Assembly (NCBI RefSeq): GCF_000151665.1
Contig: NW_013171816.1
Location: 1,436,204-1,500,203 of the forward strand
Source: Blastocystis hominis
Lineage: Eukaryota > Sar > Bigyra > Opalinata > Blastocystidae
Length of the DNA: 64,000 nt
Reading direction: 5' to 3'
Positions 37,229 to 47,931 of the stretch are shown in pieces. The translations under genes were made by a program, and so were the position numbers. A model generated the notes under the pieces. That model was given only the letters and a program-made list of their open reading frames with translations, searched no databases and was not told where the DNA came from. How positions within the stretch are numbered: position 1 is the stretch's first letter; each line of letters opens with the position of its first letter.

Positions 37229-38503
37229 TTAGCAGATGTTGGTGTAGTCCAGCTGGACGTAACCCTTGGCGCAAATGTTCTCCATCACAGTCACATGCGT
37301 GTCGCGCAGAGGCAGCGAGTAACCGCACACGGCCATCAGGGAGGTGGTGATGTCTCTCACGCATTCCTGGCTGTAGGAAGCAGGGCGGGTCTTGGTGGCA
37401 GCGTCAGCGAGCTTGTCGTCCTTGAAGTACTCACGAGCAGCGCGCATCACCATGATGTCCTTGCGAGCCTCGGTTCTCACAACGTTCTCCAGCTCAGCCA
37501 TGGCATCGCTGCGAGTGTTGGGCTCAGCACGAATGGCGTTCCACATAGCAAGGTGCTTGGGCACATCCTCGTACTTGACCATCGACTTGGGCTCCATGAC
37601 CACCTTCTTCTTGGGGACGTAGTCACCAATGTACTCCTTGACGGGCGTCTCTCCGATGGTGTCGATGTCTCCGAACTGAGACACGTTCTGGTCGGTCTCG
37701 GCGGCAGTCTTCTCGTGGACAATCTTGAACATCTCGTTGTTGGTCAGCTCAGCACCGTTGTCAGTGACCTCCTGCATCCAGAAGTTATCGAACCAGGCTC
37801 CCAAGCAAGTTCCCATGTGCTTTCCGTTCACAACATCGTTGGGAGGGCAGTTGTTCATCCAAGCAGAGTGCTCGGTATCAGAACCAGTCATGGCGTACAC
37901 GTTCTTGCCCTTCTCCAGCTTGCGGAACATCGAACCAGAGTGGCAAGCCTCGAAGTAGAACACCAGCTGCTTGTACTGATGGTTCTCGAACATCTTGTCG
38001 ATGGTCTTCATCAGAACGTCCTCATACAGCTCCGACTTTCCGACCTCGCAGAAACCAATGGCACCGTGATCCATGTAGTACACGAAGATGGTATCCTCGG
38101 GACCAGACTCAATCACCTTAGGATTCTCAACTCCGGTCAGCTTCGTAACCTCCTCCTTGTCTCCGCTCAGAGTAGCCATGAACAGCTCAGCGCTCACCAT
38201 CTTATCGGGGTAATCAATGTGGGGGCGGCAACCAGCAGCGTAATCAATACCAGGTCCCTCGGGATCCTGATCAGTGAAAATCTTTCCAGCGAAAGGATTC
38301 CTCTTGTCGTCAAACACATCATTGAAGCCCAGGTACACCATGTGATCCTCAGCAACACCAGCGTCGTGAAGGATGGTGTAACCTCTGCAAATGGTGGAGG
38401 TAATGCAGTAGTTGTAGTAACCGTTGTTACCAGAAACGAAAAGAGCCCACTTATCGGCAAGGGCAATACTCAAGAGAGCAAGAATAAGAAGAGAAGATTT
38501 CAT
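37229..38503 (-). CDS. Legumain-like asparaginyl endopeptidase (C13)
   Basis: 424-residue secreted or lysosomal cysteine protease that cuts after Asn. A single exon with no intron, unlike most neighbours. Signal peptide MKSSLLILALLSIALADKWA, then WALFVSGNNGYYNYC, His in FVYYMDHGAIGF, and catalytic Cys in FYFEACHSGSMF, all classic C13 motifs. The C-terminal prodomain includes AMWNAIRAEPNTRSDAMAEL. Legumain-type activity at the cell surface and in secretions is known for Blastocystis and has been linked to host-tissue damage, which fits the organism call. Start chosen at the ATG before the signal peptide; a long antisense ORF over it is a GC-bias shadow. Confidence 0.93.
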   Translation of the reverse strand: MKSSLLILALLSIALADKWALFVSGNNGYYNYCITSTICRGYTILHDAGVAEDHMVYLGFNDVFDDKRNPFAGKIFTDQDPEGPGIDYAAGCRPHIDYPDKMVSAELFMATLSGDKEEVTKLTGVENPKVIESGPEDTIFVYYMDHGAIGFCEVGKSELYEDVLMKTIDKMFENHQYKQLVFYFEACHSGSMFRKLEKGKNVYAMTGSDTEHSAWMNNCPPNDVVNGKHMGTCLGAWFDNFWMQEVTDNGAELTNNEMFKIVHEKTAAETDQNVSQFGDIDTIGETPVKEYIGDYVPKKKVVMEPKSMVKYEDVPKHLAMWNAIRAEPNTRSDAMAELENVVRTEARKDIMVMRAAREYFKDDKLADAATKTRPASYSQECVRDITTSLMAVCGYSLPLRDTHVTVMENICAKGYVQLDYTNIC

Positions 38504-39154
38504 GCTTACAAAATAAATTATGAGATGAACTATGTTTTCACGATGACGCACTTTCATTTTCCAGAAATCGTTCGTATTTTTGCCCTTTACGAAAGATACT
38601 GTTACACCGTGAAATCGTGAGGAAGGTAGTGGCTAGATAAAGAAAATACGATGGTGAACAAGAGACATTTTTCTCCTGCAGGAAGATTGAGAATCAAGCG
38701 ATTGTTACGTTATTTTGAATCGTACTCAAAGAGAGGGTATAATATCGATATTCGCATGTGCTGTACAAGATATTTCGAAAATCAATGCCATTTCCTTTGT
38801 ACAGATCGAGGATGGAAAGTCGAATCCCTGTATTTTTTTCGATTCTGGAATCGAGAGTTATTTCCACTTTCATCTCATACTAAACGAACCCTTAGTTTTT
38901 GTTTTTATTAAGACTTATTCACTTCTCCCACTTATTATCATTTCCGTTACTTTCCCATAACGATTATTTTTACTCTTATTTCTCTATGATTTCTTTCACT
39001 CCCACTATAGTATGATTCCTATGATTCGTTCCCTTCCCCAATTAAATGTCTAAGCTAAGATGTGTCACAAACAACATAGAGACAAGAAAGAAATACAGGT
39101 AAAATAATCAGAATATCCATAATCAGAGACGCATTACCGCCTCCTTACTAACTC
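38504..39154. other. Host stretch with overlapping small ORFs, no gene called
   Basis: About 650 bp. Two plus-strand frames overlap at 38,651-38,960 (MVNKRHFSPAGRLRIKRLLR; and a second with INAISFVQIEDGKSNPCIFF). They could be parts of one intron-containing small gene, but I found no GT..AG pair that joins them cleanly and recognise no family. Confidence 0.3.
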
Positions 39155-41033
39155 TTATTTAATGAACAAGCAGACATCGGAATGAACATCGCGAATCCAC
39201 TTTGTAGGGAGAGCATAAAGCAACTCAAGCTCGAAGTTTCCATTTAAAATCAACAGCCGGATTCGATACTGAGGGTCGAATAAGTTTCCTACCATCATAG
39301 TCGATCCGTTCTTCAGCTTGATGCAGAACTCACTTCGTGGCCGAATGCATTTAATCACCCCCAAAACCATCTTCTCCGTCCGGGCGTCCCACACGCGGAC
39401 CTCCTTCCCCACCCACCATTGGGGCGGCTTCACTCGGAGTTTCCGCAGAAGGAAGCGGAACTGGCTCTTGGTCATGTTGTACTCCTCGGTCGCATGTTCC
39501 GAGGCGTAGCATCCCTCACAGACGCGATGGGTGATGGCTCCCCGAGCGAGATTGGAGGCCTTCGGATCCACTTCGAGATAGTCGTTCACATCGAGATGCA
39601 GCATCACGTGCGTGTGCCACTTCATGCTGTGTTTCGCGTGCAGGTGGCGCGACAGATTACACGGACGCGGAAACACACGGTCGCAGAGCGGACACACGCA
39701 GGCCTTCGCCTCCTCGGGCTGCGCGGGCTCCTGGCTTCGCTGCGCGGGATCCAGACACCACGGACAGACGAACGACGCGATCCCCGCGAGTTTCCGCGAG
39801 TCCACGCCGACGCAGCTCGTGTGGAACCAGAGATCGCAGACGTCGCACTGGATGAAGTGGCGCTGCGCGAAGGCGGGCTGCAGGCAGTGGCAGTGCAGCT
39901 CGCCGTTGCAGTACTGCTCCACGCGCCCCAGCAAGCTCTCCACGACTTGCTGGCACTCCTCCTCCACGTGGTGCAGCTCCCGCGTCACGCGCTTGTCCAC
40001 CTTCGCCACCAGCGCGCTCAGCAGCTTCTGGATCTCCCGGATCTGCGTCGAGAAGCTGCAGCGACGCCCCGACAGCACCGTGCTCGTGTAGGCGAGCAAT
40101 TTCGCCTCACGGGTCGCGGGGTCCGACACGCCGCGCAGACACGGCAGCTCCAACGACCCGTCCGCATCGAGATGGCCTTGGTAGTCGTGCAGATAGCGAC
40201 GGACGAGCGGGAAGGACGTGTTGCAGGCGAAGCAGGTCAAGGTGGCGGGCGGGTTCGACGATTCCACAGGGTTGCGCTTCTGGCAGTACGGACAGATCGT
40301 GTGGCTGAGGCCACGTGTCGAGGACGCTGGAGGAAGCGAGGACGGGGGCGAGGGAGAGGAGTCGCGCTTGTTGAGACGCAGCATGCAAAGCATCTTGACA
40401 AGGTCATCATCATGGGAGACCTTGGATGGCGGAGATACGTCGCACGAGGAGCGGGGACGCTTCAGCTCGGAAGGAGACGTGCGACTCGACAAGAACTGGC
40501 TTGGCTGGTAGTAATAGCTGGCCGAGTTGGGGGAATCGAAAGAAGGTTTCGAATTACTTTCATGGATTTTCTGAAGGAAATTGGCTGATGTAAACTGTTG
40601 AAAATGAGAACCATTCTGTTGTACATTATGAGAGATAAGAGGGTAAGAGAGATTAAAAACAGGAGTAGAAAGATTGGCCTGATTTAGGCCGGAATAAACG
40701 GGTCCTAAGCCTCGATGGTAAAAAGGACCAACGGAGTGTACCTGTCGCTGTAGAATTATTGACATGAATCGCAGGGTAATTCGCTTCAGATATATACCCC
40801 GTTGTTCCTTCCTGTAAAGGATATTGGACCGCTTGAAAAGGAAAGGGCACCACGTACTCGCCACCATAGTATGGATTAGATTGACATCCGTATGGCAAAG
40901 CAAAAAAGGGAGTTTGGTAAGAATACACTCCAGAGGGTACGAATAATTGCCTAACTGTTGCGGACACGTCTAAATTGAGAGCTTCTGCATTTCACGGGCT
41001 CGCAAGAATACTACCTGGTTGCGAAGAGTTCAT
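39155..41033 (-). CDS. PHD-finger and C2H2 zinc protein, likely nuclear
   Basis: 603 residues in three exons (introns 40,985-41,014 and 40,705-40,741). The N-terminal ~200 residues are low-complexity Tyr/Pro/Ser/Asn. A C2C2-like pair follows (CPYCQKRNPVES...LTCFACNTSF). A PHD finger reads HCHCLQPAFAQRHFIQCDVC..WFHTSCVG...FVCPWC. Then a C2H2 finger, CPLCDRVFPRPCNLSRHLHAKH, and a C-terminal region with RVWDARTEKMVLGVIKCIRP that looks Tudor/PWWP-like. PHD plus Tudor-like modules read histone marks; I infer a chromatin reader. ATG at 41,033 is chosen because it alone opens the frame through the first short intron. Confidence 0.68.
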
Positions 41034-41256
41034 GTGTTTAGTTTACTTCTACTAAATACATGGCCACAAATAAGTCTTACACAGTAGCAATTTCGCTTTT
41101 GTCTAACTAGAGGGAAGATATATGAATTTGCAATGAATTTTCTTCGTTACTCGCGGTTATTCTGAATAGTGTTTCTGCTAAAAACACTCTTGCGATCCCG
41201 ATTCCCTCCCCAGCCATTGCCGTGGACCTTGCAAGGTTGGAGACAGTGTGTAATCG

Positions 41257-41264
41257 AACAAACA
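41257..41264 (-). terminator. TGTTTGTT 3'-end motif of the Mrr-like gene
   Basis: Exact minus-strand motif; T + 4 nt geometry puts cleavage 2 nt after the encoded TGA, so almost no 3' untranslated region. Confidence 0.72.
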
Positions 41265-41270
41265 GCAGAA

Positions 41271-42354
41271 TCACCTTTTATAACCCAGCAAGCTTCTAAA
41301 AAGAGTTCCCAATATTTCGTCAATCGACGGAGCCTCCCATTCCTCCTCCTCCGGCTCCTCCGGCTCCTCCGGCTCCTCTGGTTCCTTTAGCTCCTTCATC
41401 TCCTTCTTCATCTCCTTCTTCATCTTTTTCTCTTCCATCTCCAATTCCGCCACCTCACTTCTAAACTCTGCTCTCTTCTGTTTCGCCAATTCCACCGCCG
41501 TTGCAGACGTCTGCTTCGCCGCCTCCACGACCTCCGCACCCTTTTGAATGGTGGCCTCCAGAATCTCGCTACTCTTCTGCTTTGCCTTTTCCATCACCTC
41601 CATCTTCTCGACGACCTCCGAGCTCTTCTGCTTCGTGGCCTCCAGAATCTCTTCGCTCTTCTGCTTTGCCTTCTCAACCGCCACAGCCATCTCGCTGCTC
41701 TTCTGCTTCGAGACTTCCTGGCTCTTCTTGCTGATCTCCTCTCTCCATTTCTGGATCTTGGGGGAATTGCTCTGCGTCACTACGCGTAAGACTTCCGGAA
41801 AAGAAAAACGAACAAAGCGAATACAGACCGACACCTCCAAAGCAGCACGCCAGAACGATGCAGGACTTGATCAGAAGCGCCGTCGTCGCCGTTTTCTCCA
41901 AGCGCTCCAACCCAGCACCGTCAATACAGTTAATTCCGATAGTCGTTGCTCGGGGGGTGTATGTCGACGTGGTAATAAACATTCCACGAGACTTCGGAAT
42001 GCGGTGTAGGCGTAGCACCTCCTATTCGTCATTCCTTGCTACAAAACCCACCTTGAACTTGGCTACCATCTCCAATTTTACTGGGTGTGAATAGTTCTTG
42101 CACTCTACATAGTGGCGGATCGGCCATCCATAGACAATATCGAACTCCGACCAATTTCCGTTCCGGTCCTTCATGCGCTGGTTCTTTTTGATGTTCAGGT
42201 GTCCACGCTTCTTCAACATGCGGGCTACACGGTCCTCCAGCTCTTTACCAGCGTCTACCGTAGTTTGGGCTACTTCCTCGACAATCTTCTCTTCTTTAGC
42301 GGCGGTAGCGAAAAAACGTTTCGGGACAACACAAAATCGGGAACACCGGAACAT
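41271..42354 (-). CDS. Mitochondrial Mrr-type PD-(D/E)XK nuclease-like protein with TM segment and coiled coil
   Basis: 336 residues, three exons (introns 42,022-42,051, 30 nt, and 41,792-41,834, 43 nt). Order: mitochondrial targeting sequence MFRCSRFCVVPKRFFATAA; an endonuclease-like domain with LEDRVARMLKKRGHLNIKKN, the catalytic-type core SEFDIVYG...HYVECKNYS (D..ECK), and GMFITTSTYTPRATTIGINC plus IDGAGLERLE, the Mrr signature; a hydrophobic TALLIKSCIVLACCF; then ~150 residues of coiled coil with KQKSSEEI-type repeats and a Glu/Pro tail. The domain resembles yeast mitochondrial RRG7, needed for respiratory growth. Joining the membrane and coiled-coil part to the nuclease part depends on the 30-nt intron, which keeps frame. 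Confidence 0.68.
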
Positions 42355-42485
42355 GATGAAAAACAATGCTTTTCCAACAAACAATCATTAGATAGGCGCT
42401 CTCTGCGGTTCGATCAGTACTGCGTTGATCGCCACGTTCGTCGGCTGTTTTAGCACGTTTAGTCAAGGCACTTGGTAATGGTTCC

Positions 42486-43385
42486 TTAGGATATGAAAAC
42501 AACGGTGTCCGCGATGTTCTTCACCTTCAGCGAGTAGAAATTCGGAGCCTCATCTTCTTCCTCCATGCTGCTCGAACTGTCATCTTGGTTCTTACTCGAT
42601 CGGCTGCACGTACCTGAAACATCTTCCGTCACGTCGCGTCCATAATAGCCCTTGATCGCCTCCTTGTCCGTTGAGTCCATGCCAATGTCCGTCGATACAT
42701 CCTATCCATCAGGAATCCAAAGCAGAACGATTACTCCGGGTTGGAGGTTTGTGACGCGGATGTTGTAGCCGCTGACCTCGCGACGGAGACCGATGGACAA
42801 GCCCTCCACAAAATACTTGGTTGCGCAATAAACGGTGAGATAGTTGAATTGCTACACTCGAGATAGGCTTGGAGAAAGTACGCGAAGACCACCGTCTGAA
42901 GAAAGGTTGATGATATGACCGGAGTTGTTCTTCTTCATCACCGGCAGACAGCAGCCGATTCCGTGGAGCACTCCTTTGCAGTTAACATCGACAGTGCGGT
43001 CCCATTCATCCATGTTCCCATTTTCCAAAAGATTGATAGGCATGTATCCCGCATTATTGACCTACGAAATCACAGAAATCTCATCAATCGTACCCAGATA
43101 TCGATGGTACCAAAACGCTCCAAAACTAAGTCTCTGAAGTGCGTCATCTGTTTGTTTATGCCCACCCTAGCTCCTTACTTCCTCTTTCTTGCTCACATCA
43201 ACGGGGCAAGCGATTACGTCAGCACCTAACTTTTCCAATTCCTTCTTGCAGCGCTCAATATCAGCTTCTTTCCTGCTACAGATCCCCAATTTGCATCCCT
43301 CCTTCGCAAGGGCGAGAGCAATTCCTCGACCAATACCCCGAGATGCTCCCGTAATGCACGCTACTTTTCCGACCAATGACTCCAT
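42486..43385 (-). CDS. Short-chain dehydrogenase/reductase (classical SDR)
   Basis: About 247-257 residues in five or six exons (introns 43,148-43,178; 43,062-43,093; 42,852-42,881; 42,702-42,734; possibly 42,584-42,613). Start MESLVGKVACITGASRGIGR gives the NADP-type TGASRGIG motif. VNNAGYMPINLL is the NNAG motif, IINLSSDGG carries the catalytic Ser, YCATKYFVEG the YxxxK pair, and LQPGDVSTD the PG motif. So all catalytic landmarks are present. Substrate cannot be told from sequence. The acidic tail with (S)4MEEED before the last strand is odd; if the last 30-nt intron is real it is shorter. Confidence 0.85.
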
Positions 43386-43445
43386 GTTCACTCGAAAATT
43401 ACAAGTAGAACAAACTAACAAAAGTGTGACATGTTTGAACCAAGC

Positions 43446-44049
43446 TTACGCGGAAGCCTCCTTCTTCTCAGAGTTCTTCTTCTCGAAATACTCCTTCGAC
43501 TTCGCGAGTCTCTTGGCCTCCAGACGCTGAATGAGATGTCCGTATCTCCATCCGAACTGGCTGGCGAGGTGTCCAGCAGTGATGTAGGCACGATCGGGTC
43601 TATTTCCTCACTCCAATGTCTCGCCACCTACCTCAGGTGAGACACACGGTAAGCAGCGGGCACAACCACGCGCTTCTTCTTGTCGTAGGGAGCAGGCACT
43701 CCGTCGAAGCACTTCAGGTTGCTCATCGCGTTGCCTCCACGAGGGGTCTTGTGGGGAATCATTCCGCGCACAGCACGCTTGAAGATCTCAGAAGGAGCGC
43801 TCTGATGGTAGCCACCACGAGCAGGGTTGGTGTTCATCTTCTTACGAAGATAGGCCTCACGGCGCACACGGTTACGCATCACTATTCAGTAAGCACTCTC
43901 CAGCACGCCCCACTTCCTCCGGTGATGTTAATGTCCTCGCAGCGGACGCACACAACCTTCTGACCAGAGAGAAGCTCCTTGGCCACGACAGAAGCAAGAC
44001 GGCCCATGATGTGTCCCTTGCAATCAATAACCACTTCCTTTTCGAACAT
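43446..44049 (-). CDS. RPL13A: 60S ribosomal protein uL13 (RPL13A)
   Basis: 179 residues, three exons (introns 43,882-43,913 and 43,600-43,631, both 32 nt). Core protein of the large cytosolic ribosomal subunit. [86 protein letters not shown] and [17 protein letters not shown] match eukaryotic uL13 throughout. ATG at 44,049 fits the usual N-terminus. An open frame extends further upstream without ATG and is ignored. Confidence 0.95.
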
Positions 44050-44359
44050 TTCTACACGCGCAGTTAGATTTGTCCCACATTCGAAAAATACAAAGCTCTC
44101 CTCCTCATTCTCCTGCAAAAACGCACAGGCATCAATTCTTACCTATTCAATGTCACACAATACTTGGCACTGGAGATTTCCATTCAATCAGAGAATCCAA
44201 AAATCGGGACGAATTGGTTTCTGCTCACGGCGGAACCTGGAATCCTACCAATGGCTTGATTCTGTATTGATTCAGATTCCGGTGTGCTCGTCTATTCTCT
44301 ATTTAGAAACTCGATATATAGAGTAGTATCCCTGTGTGGAATAGCTTAGTCTTGTAGAA
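44050..44359. promoter_or_regulatory. Divergent intergenic region, uL13 (-) / SDHA (+)
   Basis: 310 bp. It must hold both promoters. A 30-nt GT..AG segment (about 44,114-44,143, minus strand) and the open frame after it might be a leader intron of uL13 or part of an unrecognised small gene. I see no named element. Confidence 0.35.
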
Positions 44360-46386
44360 ATGCTGCCCAGTTTCAGAATTATGGGAAAGACTGCTCCGGC
44401 TCTGACAAGAGCATTCCGAGCTACTGCCTGCCGTTCCGCTGTAGTTGGTAATACTGCAGATGCTAAGGTCACGAAGGATCTGGGCACTGCTTATCCTATT
44501 GGTTTGCACTGTGGGTAGCCAAGTTAGCTTGTAGTGGACCACGAGTACGACTGCGTGGTTGTCGGTGCTGGAGGTGCGGGTCTGCGTGCCGCTATGGGTC
44601 TTTCTGAATACGTATTGGCTTTTCTGTGATTTTGCTGACGCGCAGGGATTCAAGACTGCCGTGATTACCAAACTGTTCCCCACGCGTTCTCACACCGTCG
44701 CTGCCCAGGGAGGCGTGAACGCTGCTCTCGGCAACATGGTAGGAGGTTCGTGCGTTGGTTCTGAAGGTGCAGCACGAGGACGACTGGCGTTGGCACTTCT
44801 ACGACACGGTGAAGGGTTCGGACTGGCTGGGTGACCAGGACGCGATTCACTACATGTGCCGCGAGGCTCCGCGCGCTGTGCGCGAGCTGGAGGCGTACGG
44901 TCTTCCGTTCAGCCGTTGCGAGAACGGCAAGATCTACCAGCGCGCGTTCGGTGGTCAGACGAAGAACTACGGCGAGGGCGGCCAGGCGTACCGCACGGCT
45001 GCGGCTGCGGACCGAACGGGCCACGCGATGCTGCACACGCTGTACGGGCGGTCGCTGGCGTACAACACGTCGTACTTCATCGAGTACCATGCGCTGGATC
45101 TGATCATGAACGGCGACGAGTGCGTGGGCGTGATGGCGCTGTGTCTGGAGGACGGGTCGATCCATCGCTTCCACTGCAAGCAGACCATCATCACCACCGG
45201 CGGCTACGGTCGCTGCTACTTCTCTGCGACGTCTGCGCACACGTGCACGGGAGACGGCACGGCGATGGCGCTGCGCGCGGGCATTCCGCTGGAGGACCCC
45301 GAGTTCGTGCAGTTCCACCCGACGGGCATCTACGGCGTGGGCTGCCTGATGACGGAGGGCTGCCGCGGCGAGGGCGGCGTGCTGCGCAACAGCGAGGGCG
45401 AGCGCTTCATGGAGCGGTACGCGCCGACGGCGAAGGACCTGGCGTGCCGCGACGTGGTGTCGCGCGCGATGACGATGGAGATCCGCGAGGGCCGCGGCGT
45501 GGGCAAGCTGAAGGACCACATCTACCTGCACCTGGACCACCTGCCCGCCGACCTGCTGGCGGAGCGCCTGCCGGGCATTTCCGAGACGGCCATGATCTTC
45601 GCGGGCGTGGACGTGACGAAGGAGCCGGTGCCGGTGCTGCCCACGGTGCACTACAACATGGGCGGACTGCCCACGAACTACCACGGCCAGGTGCTGAAGC
45701 CCACGGAGCAGGACACGGAGAAGGTGGTGCCCGGACTCTGGTGCGCCGGCGAGGCGGCCTGCACGTCGGTGCACGGCGCCAACCGCCTGGGCGCGAACTC
45801 CCTGCTGGACATCGTGGTGTTCGGCCGCGCCTGCGCGAACTACATCAACGAGATCAGCAAGCCCGGCGAGGCGAAGACCCCGCTGCCCGCGGACGCCGGC
45901 AAGGCCTGTCTGGAGAACCTGGACCGCCTGCGCTACGCGAAGGGCGCCATCCCCACCGCGCAGCTGCGACTGCGCATGCAGCGCACCATGCAGGACTACG
46001 CGGCGGTGTTCCGCACGGAGGAGACGCTGCAGGAGGGATGCAAGCGCATGAACGAGGTGGTGAAGGAGATCCGCGACGTGGGCATCACCGATCGCTCCAT
46101 GATCTGGAACACCGATCTCATCGAGACGCTCGAGCTCCAGAATCTCCTCGAGCAGGCACACTGCACCATGATCGCTGCCGAGGCGCGCAAGGAGTCGCGT
46201 GGAGCCCACGCGCGCGAGGACTACAAGGAGCGCGATGACGTGAACTGGTTGAAGCACACCGTGGCCTACCACGACGACGCTCTGTTTGGAACGGGAACCA
46301 CCAAGCTGATGTACCGTCCCGTGCATATGAACACGCTGGACGAGAACGAAGTGAAGCCCATTCCGCCCAAGGCGCGTGTGTATTAA
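44360..46386 (+). CDS. SDHA: Succinate dehydrogenase flavoprotein subunit (complex II)
   Basis: 641 residues in four exons (introns 44,502-44,534; 44,612-44,645; 44,739-44,772, 33-34 nt each). Oxidises succinate to fumarate with covalently bound FAD in the mitochondrion-related organelle. Targeting peptide [23 protein letters not shown]-binding [16 protein letters not shown]; the FAD-linking His in [23 protein letters not shown] context ([16 protein letters not shown]); [34 protein letters not shown]-terminus ending [10 protein letters not shown]. The whole length is typical. Blastocystis keeps complexes I and II while lacking III-V, and rhodoquinone-dependent fumarate reduction is possible. 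Coding region strongly GC-rich, which creates long antisense ORFs. Confidence 0.96.
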
Positions 46387-46401
46387 TCGTTTGCTTTGCC
46401 A

Positions 46402-46409
46402 TGTTTGTT
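46402..46409 (+). terminator. TGTTTGTT 3'-end motif of SDHA
   Basis: Exact motif 15 nt after the TAA, with T + 4 nt geometry (cleavage after 46,397). Confidence 0.75.
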
Positions 46410-46486
46410 GGAGAAACAGGGAGAGAATAGGGTGTGCAGAGGAAGAAGAGTTGATTACAATTCCTTTTTATTAAAAATAAATACTG

Positions 46487-47875
46487 ATGAAAAAAGAAAT
46501 GAGGAGATGGGATGCTCGTTGCATGCTTCTCCTCGTTTGCTGGACTGTGGCATTCTCTGAAATGAGTAAGTCTGCGTGCAACTGGCTAATGAACAGATCT
46601 CTCCGAAGAGAGTGCCAAGCAATACAGCCAGATTAAGCATGTTGCAGAGTGGGGAAAAGAAGAGTGGACGTCGTATGTTGAAAGAAGTGAGAACCCCACT
46701 TGTTGGGAAGTGTGTTTCATGTCTCTCGCTTTTTTCATAGGAGGTCCTAAACAATGTGGAAACGTTGTGCTCCGAAATGAATAAGGAACAAAAGATGCGC
46801 TTTGTCTGGGATGTGATGAATTGCTATTTGCAAGATACGAAGAGCAAGAAGTATATTTGCAAAACGGCAATCAGAACCTGTACGTCCGCTCTCCCAGACC
46901 CGATTCTTCAGATCTACATACAGTTTTTAAATCACGCGGATGTGATTTGCTTTATTCACGAGTCGAAAGTGTTTTCCTGAATCGATTTTTATCATCCTCT
47001 AGCTCTGGCAACAAAAGATGGAGCGCTCAACAAGCAAGCTCGTAGAGAATACGGAGGCCATGGGATCCAAGATGTAACCTTTTGTTATTTTCTCTCCCTC
47101 ATCCAGTGATTCTTCCCTCTCGAATCAGCAGACGCTTCTTTCGGGTCAGAACTCCCTAGCCCAGCAGCAGGAAGCGTCTCAGAAACTCGGCACGGAGCTG
47201 CTGAGCAAGGTTTCGGCCACCAAATCGGATCTCGAATCGTTCTTCGTTTGCCGCGCTTTTGATTCGTTTGACCTGCAGACCGAAGTGCTCCAGTCCTTCT
47301 CGCGCATGCGCAACGACACGCTTTCCGCCTTTGGGAACATCGACCGTGTCTTCGAATTTCTGCAATTCCAATTTTCGGGCCTTGATTCGTTCCAATCGAT
47401 TCTTTCCTCGCTGCTCAACACCGCGTCGTTTTGGATGCAGACCTTTCTGTGGGCTCTGCTGATTTACCTCCTCACGGCCATTCTGGGAGTGCGGATCACC
47501 GCGGGGAATAATGCTTAGTTGTCGTCGATTCGATTTACACTGTACCTGTCGTTAATTTTGGGCACACTGCTTCGGTCGTGTGTTCGAAAGTGGCTGAAGA
47601 ATTATCTGAGCGCGAATAGCTTGTCGTTCGTGGAGAACATGGTAATGAGCGCGTGTGTGTTGGTGTGCGGGTTTTTCTCGCTGCGAAGACCTGCAAGGCG
47701 GAAATATTCGAGAAGAGAGATCGATGACTACGATTATTATGAAGAAGAAGCCAATTGTCGATATCCATGTTCTACTTCTTCTACTTATTATTACGATTCT
47801 CCGGGTGTAATGAAACCTGCACAGAATGAAGATTATGGGGTGAGGTCGCGATTGCATAATAGTTCTAGATGTTAG
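46487..47875 (+). CDS. KAR5 / GEX1 / Brambleberry-like nuclear-fusion protein
   Basis: 409 residues, six exons (introns 46,566-46,596; 46,710-46,740; 46,969-47,002; 47,074-47,106; 47,489-47,518). Signal peptide within MRRWDARCMLLLVCWTVAFS. A Cys-rich region, PTCWEEVLNNVETLCSEMNK and RFVWDVMNCYLQDTKSKKYI, gives the family's C...L..C..L....Q...A....NC.L spacing. Next come a coiled coil (LSNQQTLLSGQNSLAQQQEA) and two hydrophobic helices (FWMQTFLWALLIYLLTAILG; FTLYLSLILGTLLR), with a third at VMSACVLVCGFFSL. In yeast, plants, fish and Plasmodium such proteins sit in the nuclear envelope and act in fusion of gamete nuclei. Length and topology agree. Start could also be the ATG at 46,499. Confidence 0.72.
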
Positions 47876-47898
47876 TTTTTATAGAGTCTGTTATTCAT

Positions 47899-47906
47899 TG
47901 TTTGTT
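47899..47906 (+). terminator. TGTTTGTT 3'-end motif of the KAR5-like gene
   Basis: Exact motif 24 nt after the encoded TAG; T + 4 nt geometry. The next gene's ATG is only 26 bp beyond it. Confidence 0.75.
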
Positions 47907-47931
47907 ATCTACAAAGGTTTGACTCCTCATA

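Noticed and set aside
37295-38620. 441-codon plus-strand ORF opposite legumain
   Set aside because: Val/His/Leu-rich antisense shadow; legumain motifs are unambiguous on the minus strand.
39419-40588. 389-codon plus-strand ORF opposite the PHD protein
   Set aside because: Antisense shadow of a GC-rich gene; Arg/His/Ala low complexity.
44665-46326. 553-codon minus-strand ORF opposite SDHA
   Set aside because: Arg/His/Ala-rich translation produced by the strong third-position G/C bias of SDHA; no domain, and the plus strand is certain.
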